The notes: generated by a model from the sequence alone, not told the origin. A stretch of 64,000 nt of DNA from Gari tellinella (GCA_922989275.2 OV277862.1:41441786-41505785), one strand, 5' to 3'; positions 53,974-63,743 are shown, counted from the stretch's first letter. Numbers and translations: made by a program.

Positions 53974-54061
53974 GTTTCATGAACAGATTCAGTCAGAGAG
54001 TCCTAAAGATTTAGCAGCAACATATTCATCTTTACCGGGGAGATACATATGGACAGTGTAG
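53974..54061 (+). pseudogene. Exon-like segment resembling an importin-4 C-terminus
   Basis: After TTTGTGATTTCAG the frame reads FHEQIQSESPKDLAATYSSL PGRYIWTV and stops at TAG (54059-54061). Joined to the phase-2 end of exon W14 it stays in frame. The DLAATYSSLP stretch weakly resembles the human importin-4 tail DSFQAALGSLP. It could be a displaced copy of the final exon, an alternative terminal exon giving a short isoform, or a chance ORF. It lies inside the 49280-58364 inserted segment. An AATAAA at 54185 belongs to a MITE. Confidence 0.4.
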
Positions 54062-54173
54062 TGTCTTACTTAGTTGCTATGACATTTGAATTCCAGAAAC
54101 AAATATTGGATGATCTTGAATGGAAATATTGATGTGAAGACATTAAATCCAAATGCTTTGTACCCATAAGGCC

Positions 54174-54350
54174 ATGACCCCATAAATAAACCTTTAATTT
54201 ATTTATTCACTGAAGAAAAAACAGTCATGAATATATATCATAAAAATGTTTGCTTTATTTTAGCAGATGGTAGCTTAAAGGAGTCTGAAAGTACAGCAGA
54301 ATGCGCCTTAAGGCACATACTGATTTACTTTCAACCTGCTTTAAGTTAGT
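54174..54350. mobile_element. Family A MITE, truncated
   Basis: GACCCCATAAATAAACCTTT, central GCGCCTTAAGGCACATACTG, ending after CAACCTGCTTTAAGTTAG. Its AATAAA at 54185 follows the exon-like segment by chance or use. Confidence 0.65.
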
Positions 54351-54835
54351 AAATTAAATAGACAGCAAAAACAATCATAGAGCTTCATTAAGTATGAATA
54401 AATATAAAACATGCCATTTAGAATAAAACACATTTTCTATTGAACATGTTTTGAAAAAAAAAATGGTAAAATTAAATTTGTACCCTGATTTCTTTGTTGT
54501 TCTTGTATTACATCTTTATAAACCATCATTACTATTTAAAGCGACTAGAAACCAGATGGTGTATTTGCAAAAATAAAAGAACATACTCAAATAAAACCAA
54601 ATATGTAGAGTTATCATGCATCTGACATTAGAAAAATATGACCAGTATAAATACACATTCTAGAATTGTCATTAAATTTTAGGTTTTTAAGATATTTTCT
54701 ATGGTATTGTACGCGGGCATCAAAAAAAGTTATAGAAATTGATAACTGGCTCAGGCATAAACCACAGTCAAATTATGTACTCTCCATCGATACGCACTGA
54801 AGTACGTTAAATCGATACGGTTAAACAAAGATATG
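54351..54835. other. AT-rich intron sequence, no recognised feature
   Basis: No repeat family or exon seen. Confidence 0.5.
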
Positions 54836-54935
54836 AATAGCCCCGTGGTTGAGTGGGCTAAGTGGTTGACCTATTTTGCTACTCTATTTCCAAATGCCGG
54901 GTCCCGGGTTCAAATCCCACCATAGCTAAATAATT
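54836..54935 (+). mobile_element. tRNA-like SINE head
   Basis: AGCCCCGTGGTTGAGTGGGC resembles an A box and GGGTTCAAATCCC is a good B box, 60 bp apart. Acceptor arms do not pair well and there is no clear body. Confidence 0.55.
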
Positions 54936-55399
54936 TTTTTATATTGAAATGCATTTTTAAACAGAATTTCTAATCCTAAACTCATTCTTACCCGTTTATA
55001 TAAGCGTTTGCCATTTATTTACAAATTACTATTTTTAATGCTAAATCTGGTTGCGAATCTCTTTAAAGAATGGGTCTTTTAACATTAATAGAATTTTTTC
55101 CTAATAGTTTAACTTTCAAAAGTTTAGTGTCATATGATAAGCATATAAATACCTCAATGTTATGGTCATTAGGAATCTCCTGTGGATTTGTAATGTCTAT
55201 GAAGGGTATTCATGTGTACTAATCTCATACATGCTGAAACTGACCCAGGGTCTTGAAGCTGGTTTATGCTCTTTTGATGCTGAAATATAAAAGAACCAAA
55301 ACATGTCTTTGAATTGAGTATATGTGACAAAGTACAAAGTGGGTTAAAAATTAAGTAAATGAAAAAAGTGTGAATGCCTACCCTTTATACATTTTTATT

Positions 55400-56672
55400 A
55401 TACGCCCGTCATCGACGGTCGTATTATGGTATACCCAGCGCTGTCCGTCCGTCCGTACGTACGTCCGTCCGTCCGTTAACTTTTCTTGTTAGCGCTCTCT
55501 CACCTTCATTTATTTACCGATTTTGATTAAACTTCCTACAAATATTCCATACCACAATAGCTCGGACGAGTTCGCGTTTCAGACGTTGGCGGCTATTTTT
55601 AGCAGAGTTATGCCCCTTTATTGTCAAAAATGGGCATTTTTTAAAAAAACCAGAACTTTTTTTTTAATTATTCAATTTATTTCAAATTTGATATGGTGAT
55701 ACAATGAATGAAGTTACTTAACATATATTACGGGTTTTTGGTTTGACTTCTTTTTTTCAGAGTTATGCCCCTTTACACAATTTTTTTAACAATATATTGT
55801 ATCCTGATAATAATTTTACTTACTTTTTGTCTATTGTAACCAAATTTCATATTTATCTTTCTCATCATGCAGGGAAGGCACCTGTGAATTTTGGTTCCTG
55901 TTAAATTATTTTTCTATGAGCTATGCCCCTTTACATCCTTAAAATTTAAAATAAGCCACACTTCGTCCGTTAACTTTTCTTCTTAGCGCTCTCTCACCTT
56001 CATTTATTGACCGATTTTGATTAAACTTCCTACAAATATTCCATACCACAATAGTTCGGACGAGTTTGCGTTTCAGACGTTGGCGACTATTTTTAGCAGA
56101 GTTATGCCCCTTTATTGTCAAAAATGGGCATTTTTAAAAAAAAAAAACCAGAACTTTTTTATTTTTGATTCAATTGATTTCAAATTTGATACGGTGATAC
56201 AATGAATGAAGTGACTTAATATATATTACGGGTTTTTGGTTTGACTCTGTATTTTCAGAGTTATGCCCCTTCACACAATTATTTTAACAATATATTGTTT
56301 CCTGATAATAATTTTACTTACATTTTGTCTATTGTAACCAAATTTCATATTTAGCTTTCTCATCATACAGGGAAGGCACCTGTGAATTTTGGTTCCTGTT
56401 AAATTTCAGACGTTGGCGACTATTTTTAGCAGAGTTATGCCCCCTTTATTGTCAAAAATGGGCATTTTTTAAAAAACCCTGAACTTTTTTCTTGACTATA
56501 GCAATACTATCGGGATAGTACTTGAGCTATCCCAATACTACAGCATAGTCTTTTTGAGATCGATAGTCGGGCCTACACTCCAGGCGACTTTTTCCAGTCG
56601 GCCTGAGTCTGGACGACTTTGACACACGCCGGCCGTGACGGGCGTATTTTGCCGCACTGCGGTGCTCTTGTT
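55400..56672 (+). mobile_element. HINE-like element
   Basis: ATACGCCCGTCATCGACGGTCG, then CCGTCCGTCCGTACGTACG. Two long units (about 55480 and 55966, near 485 bp) and a partial third share CGCTCTCTCACCTTCATTTA and TTCAGACGTTGGCG. GACGGGCGTAT at 56638 is inverse to the 5' end. The 3' end is GCCGCACTGCGGTGC plus TCTTGTT. Confidence 0.8.
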
Positions 56673-56738
56673 ATGTCTGCAAAGCAAGGCTTAATTCGGC
56701 AACATAATATAGTAATCCTACTGTGCGTGTTATTGTAT

Positions 56739-56753
56739 GGAGGGGGGGGGGGG
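56739..56753 (+). repeat. Poly-G tract
   Basis: Run of about 13 G. Confidence 0.85.
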
Positions 56754-56965
56754 TTGCTTTATTTCGAGAGTCATTTGGAAAGGTGTAGCATACCATTTCC
56801 AATTTTGGAGGGCGAGTATCTAACGACACCCACCTCTACAGCCAGTACACTCAAACAGAGGGAAATGTCTGCCTGAGGGGAGATTCAAACCCATGGCCAT
56901 CTCATCATTAGGTGGGGGGGTCTATTGATGGTAACCTCTACAATTCTTGTTTATTTCATTTTTAA

Positions 56966-57240
56966 AGCCATAACCGCCTGTATTGCTCAGTGGTAGAGTG
57001 TCCGCTTACAGTGCGGGAGGTTGCGGGTTCAATCCCTGGCCGGGTCAAACCAAAGACTTGAAAATTGGTAGCAATAGCTTCCCTCCTTAATGGCGCTCAG
57101 GATTTCAGGTTAGCATTACGACTGGTTCGTCGGGGTCGGGATAAAGTGACCGGCCGGGTACAGTCCCAATGGACGGTGTACCTAAAAGGGGCCCCTTCTA
57201 ATAATCATCAGAATTGATGGAGTAGAAGTAATAAATAGAG
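56966..57240 (+). mobile_element. tRNA-derived SINE
   Basis: TTGCTCAGTGGTAGAGTGTC (A box), GCGGGTTCAATCCCTGG (B box), then a body with AATGGCGCTCAGGATTTCAG, GGTCGGGATAAAGTGACCGG and CCAATGGACGGTGTACCT, ending in AATAAATAGAG. Confidence 0.75.
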
Positions 57241-57415
57241 AAATAGAAGCTATTAACAAATCCTAGTCTTATCAAACGTACTTGTATGATGGCATGCTAG
57301 TTTTGTGACAGGGGCTGTCCTCAGGGACAACGACAAGTCCAAAAAAGCTCGCCGTCTGCTTATTGTAGACACAAATGCTAGCCAGGTTGAGTTTATGATT
57401 AAATGGTGAGACTTT

Positions 57416-57485
57416 GTGTAAGCCGCCTGGTGGCTCAATCGGTAGAGTACTTGTCCTGTAAGCAAGGGGTCCTGGGTTTGAGTCA
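57416..57485 (+). mobile_element. tRNA-derived SINE head
   Basis: GTGGCTCAATCGGTAGAGTA (A box) and CCTGGGTTTGAGTC (B box). Acceptor pairing is absent. Confidence 0.6.
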
Positions 57486-57570
57486 TATTTTTCTCACCAT
57501 GTTACACAAACATTGTGGTGGACTTCACACATTCTTACTCAGGAGGAGAAAGAAGGCGTTTGTGATGTGT

Positions 57571-57598
57571 GTGGGGGGAGGGGGGGGGGGGGGGGGGT
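57571..57598 (+). repeat. Poly-G tract
   Basis: Two G runs separated by one A, the second about 18 G, ending at TTAACG. Confidence 0.85.
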
Positions 57599-58364
57599 TA
57601 ACGTTAGCAAAATTTGAAATATTTGGGCGCCCATAACTTTAGTTTGTACATCTATAGATCTAAGACTACTATCGCAATTCTCGAGAGATCTAACTTACAA
57701 TGTAAGCAGACATTCTTTTGTTTGCAGCACGGTATTGATAAATAAATACAGTATCGGTGCAGACGTTGGTTTGACTATCTACACGTTTCTAAGCAGCCGC
57801 CATTTGTAAACAAAAGTGTCAAGGTTGGTGTTGAGACGAAGCTATTTATAAACTCATCGTAAGAAACGCAGATTGTAAGAGCCTAAAACACGATGAACCA
57901 TATTATATCGTGCATCTGTAAGGGTCTATACAATAGGTATAAACGTAAACACTTGGCCAAAATAAATGAATAATAACTTATCGTTAGGTTTTAAAATCCG
58001 CCTTACTTCGTCACCGATATCGGAAGTTTACCACAGTAATCCCCCTTTCATACATGTAAACACCACTCTAGTGAACGATGTACGTGTGCTTTCAAAACTT
58101 ACCTCTTTAGATTGTGCAAAATCAACCTTTCATTGAAGTTATGGCCATTTCTAAATCGAATCGAGGGATGAAAGCTGCTGCGGCGGCCATTTTTTTCGGA
58201 CGTAGACTCTCTTAAGACTGGTCCGGACCGGTCGTAATGTTACGACCAAATGTTAAGATATCTTAGCTGCGATTTTCTTGATAAAACGCTTTTAGACGCT
58301 GCGACGGGTCGTACGATAAGATCTTAGTTGCGACGGTCGTACGCCCGTTGATAAAACGGCACCC

Positions 58365-58474
58365 AGACCTTTTATATTTGGCATCTAGCTTTGCCTTATG
58401 GTCCTCTACCAATTTTGTTCAAATCATGACCTCTGGGTCAAAAATGGCCCCGCCCCGGGGCTTATCAGTTTTAC
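58365..58474 (+). repeat. Remainder of the 165-bp tandem array
   Basis: Resumes exactly where 49279 stopped (AGACCTTTTATATTTGGCAT) and ends after CAGTTTTACA, where a degraded family B sequence begins. No HINE 3' hairpin is seen. Confidence 0.8.
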
Positions 58475-58635
58475 AAAGAATACACCTGTCCCATGCAAAA
58501 GTGTAGATCCAGATCAGAGGACTCTTGTCTCTGTTTATCATTTTGCAATATGTTGTTAAAATCAACCCTAAATAGTCCAAAATAGACTAAGCTTGATTGG
58601 CAATTGAAATTGTTCATTAAAAGTGTCAGTGGTGA
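58475..58635. repeat. Degraded family B copy
   Basis: GAATACACCTGTCCCATGCA, GTAGATCCAGATCAGAGGAC and AATAGACTAAGCTTGATTGG match family B arms. One palindrome arm is lost. Confidence 0.6.
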
Positions 58636-58724
58636 ATAATTATGTTTACTGTTTCGTTTATATCGCAGCACAGGAAAGAAAATTAGTGTGTCAGCAATAT
58701 AGAAGTGTTTATTTGTGCTTGTAG

Positions 58725-58820
58725 TTATGGACTGTTTGCTGCCCTGTCCAATACCAGTATACTAAAGGCTGATATAGGAGAGTATCTACAGACTATGATG
58801 CACTTCATGTTACTGTCTCT
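58725..58820 (+). pseudogene. Partial upstream copy of importin-4 exon W15
   Basis: Carries its own GTGCTTGTAG acceptor and about 96 bp closely matching exon W15, with 6 extra bases near residue 10. It lacks the KTAEGVK end and any donor. Read on in frame, it stops at the TAG of the next acceptor. It is a duplication remnant; if spliced in without a donor it would truncate the protein. Confidence 0.85.
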
Positions 58821-58842
58821 ATATAATTACTTGTGCTTGTAG

Positions 58843-58954
58843 CTATGGACTGTTTGCTGCCCTGTCCAATTTACTGAAGGCTGATATAGGAGAGTATCTA
58901 CAGACTATAATGCACTTCATGTTACTATCTCTCAAAACAGCTGAGGGAGTCAAG
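58843..58954 (+). CDS. IPO4: Importin-4, exon W15
   Basis: Completes Ile, then YGLFAALSNLLKADIGEYLQ and TIMHFMLLSLKTAEGVK. It matches human TYSLFAALSGLMGEGLAPHLEQITTLMLLSLRSTEGI. The acceptor is GTGCTTGTAG and the donor GTGAGT. A near-identical partial copy lies 118 bp upstream. Confidence 0.93.
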
Positions 58955-59086
58955 GTGAGTCTCACAGAGCCTTCTGCAATGCTTTTGTCCAGCATTGAGT
59001 TGCCACCTGTCCTTACAGTAAGGCTTAAATATAACTATATCTGGTGAAGGGTTTGGTTAATACAAGTTATATTGATTTATCTGTAG

Positions 59087-59311
59087 GCCCATGTTAATTA
59101 AATCTTTGAACCCTAGTTACGCATATATACATCATTTGCAAACAGCGTACCTGTGGAGTACACTTGTCCTATAAAAACATATTGTAAAAATCCACCCTAA
59201 TTTAAATATAAAAAATGGACTACACTAAATTGGAAACTAGAATTGTCTGTTTTGGGTTTTAGGGAGGAAAGGGATAACAAGTGTAAGAGCTTTCTGTTTG
59301 ATGATACTAGT
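59087..59311 (+). pseudogene. Upstream partial copy of importin-4 exon W16, split by a MITE
   Basis: CTGTAG followed by GCCCATGTTAA copies the acceptor and first codons of exon W16. It is then interrupted at its TTAA by a degraded family B MITE (59098-59278) and resumes as AGAGCTTTCTGTTTGATGAT, matching the SFLFDD codons. The copy therefore predates the MITE insertion. Confidence 0.65.
59098..59278. mobile_element. Family B MITE, deleted, inside an exon copy
   Basis: TTAAATCTTTGAACCCTAGTTAC to GGGAGGAAAGGGATAA, lacking the central palindrome. It interrupts the upstream copy of importin-4 exon W16 at its TTAA. Confidence 0.75.
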
Positions 59312-59328
59312 TATGTATTCACCTGTAG

Positions 59329-59513
59329 GCCCACGTTAAAGAGGGGAAGAGTTTCCTGTTTGATGATGAGGAGTTTGAAGATGATGTAGACATAGAGGCG
59401 GAGGATAATGAGGAGGACGACTCTGACATAGCTGGCATCAGTGTGGAGAACGCCTACATGGAGGAGAAAGAGGACACAGCTGTCTCCATGGGAGAGATAG
59501 CAGTCAATGCTGG
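59329..59513 (+). CDS. IPO4: Importin-4, exon W16 (central acidic region)
   Basis: Sixty-one codons plus GG. It starts AHVKEGKSFLFDDEEFEDDV, then a run rich in Glu and Asp, then DSDIAGISVENAYMEEKEDT and AVSMGEIAVNAG. It matches human SSSFLLFDDESDGEEEEELMDEDEEEEDDSEISGYSVENAFFDEKEDTCAALGEISVN. The acceptor is CACCTGTAG and the donor GTAGGT. Partial copies lie on both sides (59087 and 59572). Confidence 0.95.
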
Positions 59514-59571
59514 GTAGGTGTATAAAATCTCATATATCATGTACCTCTGTAAAACAGCTGTCATGGTAGAC

Positions 59572-59668
59572 TGACATAGCTAGCATTAGTGTGGAGAAGG
59601 CCTACATGGAGGAGAAAGAGGACACAGCTGTCTCTATAGGAGAAATAGCAATGTAGGGTACATCTATA
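59572..59668 (+). pseudogene. Downstream partial copy of importin-4 exon W16
   Basis: Repeats the 3' part of the exon: TGACATAGCTAGCATTAGTG matches the DIAGIS codons and the copy continues through EDTAVS and GEIA. Near the donor it is degraded (GCAATGTAGGGTAC), giving an in-frame TAG. No acceptor is evident. Confidence 0.8.
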
Positions 59669-59677
59669 GAATTCCAT

Positions 59678-59997
59678 ACAGTAAACCCTCTATATGACAA
59701 CCTCTTAAACGAAGGCTAATTGATTGTATAAAAGACAGATGACAGAGTAAAGCAAGGTGACAAAGAAAGTGAGCTGATGTTGACCAGGTCTGCAAGACAG
59801 GGGAAGATGCATCAATATATGGCTTCAAGGGGACTTAAATCCTTCTTAGCAAAATGAACAACAATAAGCAAGGTGACAGTAAAACAGAAAGCTCCTTTAG
59901 GAGCTTTCTGTTTTACTGTCATCTTGCTTTAAGCAGTCACCTTAGTAACACCTGATATTGAACACAATTTAGTGGTCATAATAGCTCTAGGTTCTAC
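59678..59997. mobile_element. Family D MITE with an internal insert
   Basis: ACAGTAAACCCTCTATATGA at the left; about 100 bp of unrelated sequence (59772-59870) precede GCAAGGTGACAGTAAAACAG and its inverse. The right end is decayed. Confidence 0.7.
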
Positions 59998-60194
59998 TTT
60001 CTCATATAACTACCCCTGTTTTCTAAAGTGAACACTGATCACAAATATCCTTGTCGCCAACATGTGCGAGATAAATTTGATGACGTCACTATTTATAGAG
60101 GCGTTATTACGTCACTGGGATTAAAAAAAAGTCTAAATTTGCTTTGAAAAATAACTAACTTGTTGGTTATATGAGATCGTCGATGTTTAAGATA

Positions 60195-60300
60195 AGTTGA
60201 TCTCAAACTCGTCTAGAATAGAAATGTTATTAAGCTCGCCAAGGCTTGCTGAATAACATTTCAATTCTAGACGAGATTGAGATCAGCTCGTCTTAAAGAC
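60195..60300. repeat. Palindromic element
   Basis: GTTGATCTCAAACTCGTCTAGAA and AAATGTTATTAAGC pair with GCTGAATAACATTT and TTCTAGACGAGATTGAGATCAG around GCCAAGGC. Confidence 0.75.
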
Positions 60301-60625
60301 TTTTCCTCAGTCCATTGATTGACTACCCCCCCCCCCCCCATTGTCTCAATAGGTGTGAATTTAACTGCCAAAGCATGCATCACAAGCTATACCAAACTCA
60401 GTTTACCTGGTGAGGCCTAGATTATACTCATGCTCTAGTGATTTTCAATGGTTATTTCTAACCAAACTATCAAATATAAAGGTCGGGTCTCACATGAGAA
60501 GCTTCAATGATTCTTTGCTACGGACATGTCCACAAGACCCATGTTTTTTGCATGGAAATTGTCTGGCAATGTGTTATGATGGAAAGGTCGTCAGGAGATG
60601 TCTTTAAACATCGACTCATGACAGG
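60293..60625 (-). repeat. Dispersed repeat with a poly-G tract, copy 2
   Basis: On this strand it shows a poly-C run near 60328, CTTAAAGACTTTTCCTCAGTCC and CTCTAGTGATTTTCAATGGTT. It ends about 25 bp before exon W17. Confidence 0.75.
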
Positions 60626-60652
60626 TTCTATATGTCTACTATGCTGTTACAG

Positions 60653-60825
60653 GGTATCCTTTCTACCTTACCTGGAGGAGAGCTACCATGAGTTACTGGG
60701 TTTGTTAGACTACCCAGCGTCGCGGGTGAAGAAGGGAGCAGCCACGGCCCTCGGCCAGTATTGTCTGTGTGTGCATGAGGTGAACAAACTGCCAACCACC
60801 ACTGCTGCAGAGTCTTCTAAACTAG
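60653..60825 (+). CDS. IPO4: Importin-4, exon W17
   Basis: Completes Gly, then VSFLPYLEESYHELLGLLDY, PASRVKKGAATALGQYCLCV and HEVNKLPTTTAAESSKL. It matches human VAFLPYMESVFEEVFKLLECPHLNVRKAAHEALGQFCCALHKA. The acceptor is CTGTTACAG and the donor GTCAGC. It ends in phase 1. A family C MITE starts 9 bp after the exon (60834). Confidence 0.94.
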
Positions 60826-60833
60826 GTCAGCAT

Positions 60834-61025
60834 CAGGGTTCCAGATAAGGGGAGTATTGGAAAGCTAAAATCTTTATTTTTGCTTTAAACCCTATGGTGT
60901 CACTACTCATTAGAATCGTCTCTTCGAGACGATTCTAATGAGTAGTAACTCCATAGGATTTGGTGCTAAAATAAGTGAAAAAATGTTGGCTTTGTTCAGT
61001 TTACTCCTCCTTATCTGTAGCCCTG
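60834..61025. mobile_element. Family C MITE beside an exon donor
   Basis: CAGGGTTCCAGATAAG to CTTATCTGTAGCCCTG with an intact central palindrome. It starts 9 bp after importin-4 exon W17, just outside its donor site. Confidence 0.85.
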
Positions 61026-61204
61026 AGTATGTGTAAACTTATTGTCTAAGTACAGTAATGTCCTACTATAGCTATAGTAAAAGCTCTTTATAAATTATAA
61101 TGACCACTAAATTAAGTTAATTTATCTGTGTTTAAGGCAGTAAGCTGTTTAAAGCAATTTGAAAGTAAAACGGGCTGGTCATTTCAGTCATATTTCCATG
61201 CATA

Positions 61205-61302
61205 TGTAAAGTTTAACCCCAGTGACAGTGACCTCAGACTCTGCTTTCAAGTTTCGAAATGTGCAGCTGGCGAGCTTTGTTGTCTCTCTGACAACTCTTG
61301 TT
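61205..61302 (+). mobile_element. 3' fragment of the 20650-type HINE-like element
   Basis: Ends in GGCGAGCTTTGTTGTCTCTC and TGACAACTCTTGTT, identical to the 3' end at 23331-23366. The rest of the element is missing. Confidence 0.8.
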
Positions 61303-61423
61303 TTATTGGTCCTAATCAGTGATAATTTTACCTGTGCATCCCGAGTCCTATACTCATTAAATTTGACAGGGACTCATTATTTAAAAAGCTGCGAGTCCCA
61401 GGGACCCATAACTTTTCTGGCCT

Positions 61424-61635
61424 TTATTAACCATTTAGTCCATAGTATGCCCTGAAGTGAATAGTTCCGCTTTATAGTCATAGATATGCAACATTTTCTA
61501 TATCCTAGCAAATAGTAGCTTAAAGCAGGTTGAAAGTAAAGCAGAATGTGCCATTAGGCACATTCTGCTTTACATTCAACCTGCTTTAAGTAGTCACCTG
61601 TCTTCAAAACTAGAAATAAGTTATGGGATTTTGCA
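61424..61635. mobile_element. Family A MITE
   Basis: Left end decayed (AACCATTTAGTCCATAGTAT); clean hairpin GCAGAATGTGCCATTAGGCA; right end TAAGTTATGGGATT. Confidence 0.75.
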
Positions 61636-61771
61636 TTAATTTTAATCTCAAGGACTCAATGATTGTCTAAAGGACTCATTGTTTTAAAGAATGTGCATTC
61701 CGTGGATTCATTCATCTGATTTCTGAAAATATCACTGCCTAATATGTATGTTTTTCTGTGATTTTGTTTAG

Positions 61772-61965
61772 TGCTTGGTACCATGCTGAACACCTTAGTG
61801 CCAAAATTCCTCAGCATTATTGAGGAGGATGCGGACCGAGAGGTTGTCATGACAACTGTAGATGTCATCCAGGACCTACTGGAGGAGATTGGTGCCCCAG
61901 TGTTACAGGTTCCCAACTCTACTGATCAAATACTGACCAAGATGAAACTAATATTTACACACCAG
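61772..61965 (+). CDS. IPO4: Importin-4, exon W18
   Basis: Completes Val, then LGTMLNTLVPKFLSIIEEDA, DREVVMTTVDVIQDLLEEIG and APVLQVPNSTDQILTKMKLI, ending FTHQ. It corresponds to human AALARVVPSYMQAVNRERERQVVMAVLEALTGVLRSCG. The acceptor is TTGTTTAG and the donor GTAAAG. Confidence 0.92.
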
Positions 61966-61986
61966 GTAAAGTAATCAGGGATGTCA

Positions 61987-62180
61987 ACCCTTTACCCCAT
62001 AACCTGTTTCTAGTTTTGAAAATAGAGGACTACTTAAAACAGGTTGAAAGTAAAGCAGAATGTGCCCTAGGGCACATTCTGCTTTACTTTCAGCCTGCTT
62101 TAAGTAACCACCTGCTAGAATTAAAAAAATAATCCTTTTGATTCATATTCATGACTGTATAGATTGGAATTATTTTCTTT
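61987..62180. mobile_element. Family A MITE 21 bp after exon W18
   Basis: CAACCCTTTACCCCATAACC at the left with a perfect hairpin GCAGAATGTGCCCTAGGGCA; the right end is lost after ATTATTTTCTT. Confidence 0.8.
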
Positions 62181-62510
62181 CGCAATCGATTAATCTTAGA
62201 AATGTTAGAAAATGTGATTTTAAAAGCAGACAGTAGACCAGACAAAAATTTCATACAAACGGGGAGATTCTGTAACTCTAAGAAAATCAACCAACTAAAA
62301 AGTTTTGATCAGATGAGCATCTTTTCTTTATGAAGTAGTATCATACCAAGTTTCGATGCATTCCAGTCTATTCAACATCCAATCAATCAGGATCTGAACT
62401 TTTTGACACTCACTTCAATATTTTTAAAGTCAATATACCTAAAAATTAAATGTGATAAATAAAAGCAGATAAAAGTTGTTTGAAATTGATGGTGTCTTTG
62501 CCGTGAATAG

Positions 62511-62611
62511 AGCTCAAGATAAAGAAGGGGATCAATATTTTCTTTAAAACCAAACCCTATGGTGTCACTACTCATTAGAATCATCTCGAAGATTTCTTAT
62601 CCGGAACCCTG
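62511..62611. mobile_element. Family C MITE, internally deleted
   Basis: GAGCTCAAGATAAAG, then ACCCTATGGTGTCACTACTC and TTCTTATCCGGAACCCTGG. One central arm is missing. Confidence 0.6.
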
Positions 62612-62658
62612 GCATCATGTCAGTGAAGGGATTAAGACTGTATGAGATGTTGTTTCAG

Positions 62659-62829
62659 GTTGCGTGTCAGGAGGCAGAGGAGGAAGATGAGGAGGAACAG
62701 CAGGCAGAGTTTGACAGCATGCTGATAGAGTCTGCAGGCGACGTCATACCCATCATGGCTAAACTCATTGGTGGAGATCATTTCCTAGGATTCCTCGGAG
62801 GATTCTTGCCAGACCTCCTCAAAAGAATG
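62659..62829 (+). CDS. IPO4: Importin-4, exon W19 (third acidic region)
   Basis: Fifty-seven codons: VACQEAEEEDEEEQQAEFDS, MLIESAGDVIPIMAKLIGGD, HFLGFLGGFLPDLLKRM. It matches human TACQDTDEEEEEEDDDQAEYDAMLLEHAGEAIPAL and GGDSFAPFFAGFLPLL. The acceptor is TTGTTTCAG and the donor GTATGT. Confidence 0.95.
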
Positions 62830-62875
62830 GTATGTGTTTTAAGCTTGTCTGTTTTTCGCAGATAAAAACCCAAGC

Positions 62876-63083
62876 TACTGTAAAACCTCTCTATTACGAC
62901 CACTAAATTGTGTTTACTTTCTTGTGTTTAAGAGATGTAACTGCTTAAAGCAATGTGAACGTAAAACAGAAAGCTCCTATAGGAGCTTTCTGTTTTACTT
63001 TCATTTTGCTTTAAGCTGTCACCTGTCTTTTACACAGTCAATTAGCCTTCTTTCAATGGCCGTAATAGACAGGTTTTACTGTA
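62876..63083. mobile_element. Family D MITE
   Basis: CTACTGTAAAACCTCTCTATT to GACAGGTTTTACTGTA; centre AAAACAGAAAGCTCCTATAG and inverse. Confidence 0.88.
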
Positions 63084-63184
63084 TTGTGGTCAAACTGGCG
63101 TCCTCTTCGTCGTTAAAATATCTTGTGAAGAAAATTACTTCTGCATTTCTGTACCAATTTAGATAAAACTTTGTACTAGATATG

Positions 63185-63223
63185 CACAGTGGAGGTATTC
63201 ATCACCTTCAGTGTTAGTTCTAA
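63185..63223 (+). mobile_element. 3' fragment of the 28969-type HINE-like element
   Basis: GGAGGTATTCATCACCTTCA and GTGTTAGTTCTAATT closely resemble the subterminal repeat, hairpin and end at 29535-29571. Confidence 0.55.
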
Positions 63224-63695
63224 TTTTATCTAAGGCAGTTTTGTGACTGTTTACCAGCAATTTGTTAGAATGTTTTGTATCTTGAGTAAAACAAACTAAA
63301 AGTCTTCAACCATTTCTAGAGTAACTATGATTGTATGTTTGTTAACAGAACCCCATGTGGTTCTGGGGCATGGCAGATAAGAATGGGAACCATTGCCATA
63401 GCCTGGCATGACACAGTAGAAGGCTGCTAAAATGTGTCATCTTTTCAGTGATTTGATGGATGGATAAATTGATGTATTTGTACGCCAGTCTAATTACTGA
63501 ATAGGTTAAAATCCAGAATTATCTATGACTCTGGTATTCTAGTCAGGGTTCAAATTTCTAGATCAATGCCTCATATATTTATAGATCGATGTAAATGAGA
63601 TGCTGATCTGGCAACTTGTCCCCTGGAGTTGCGATATGACTGAAATACTGTTAAAGCTACTTAAAACCCTATTTCAACAACAACATTGTTTACAG

Positions 63696-63743
63696 AGACA
63701 GACGAGGTCATTAGCTGAGAAGTCATTTGCTGTGGGAGACTTT
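63696..63743 (+). pseudogene. Partial upstream copy of importin-4 exon W20
   Basis: ATTGTTTACAG followed by about 45 bp matching the start of exon W20 (RQTRSLAEKSFAVG), then diverging into an in-frame stop (DFLEYLL, TGA). It lies 85 bp upstream of the real exon and has no donor. Confidence 0.8.

Larger units (their letters stand above)
49280..58364. mobile_element. 9.1 kb segment bounded by 18-bp inverted repeats, inserted in a tandem array
   Basis: The left end GGGTGCCGTTTTATCAAC (49280-49297) is the exact inverse of 58347-58364. The array interrupted at AATACCC resumes at AGACC, and the joined sequence is identical to intact units. A 3-bp CCC target duplication is possible but ambiguous. 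Subterminal regions on both sides carry AAGATCTTAG and CGTACG motifs. Inside are MITEs, a HINE-like element, SINEs, a TIR element and the exon-like segment at 53974. The ends recall PIF/Harbinger-type termini, but no transposase gene was recognised. Confidence 0.65.

Noticed and set aside
54185..54190. AATAAA as a polyadenylation signal for the exon-like segment
   Set aside because: It is a normal part of a family A MITE, so it is weak evidence by itself.
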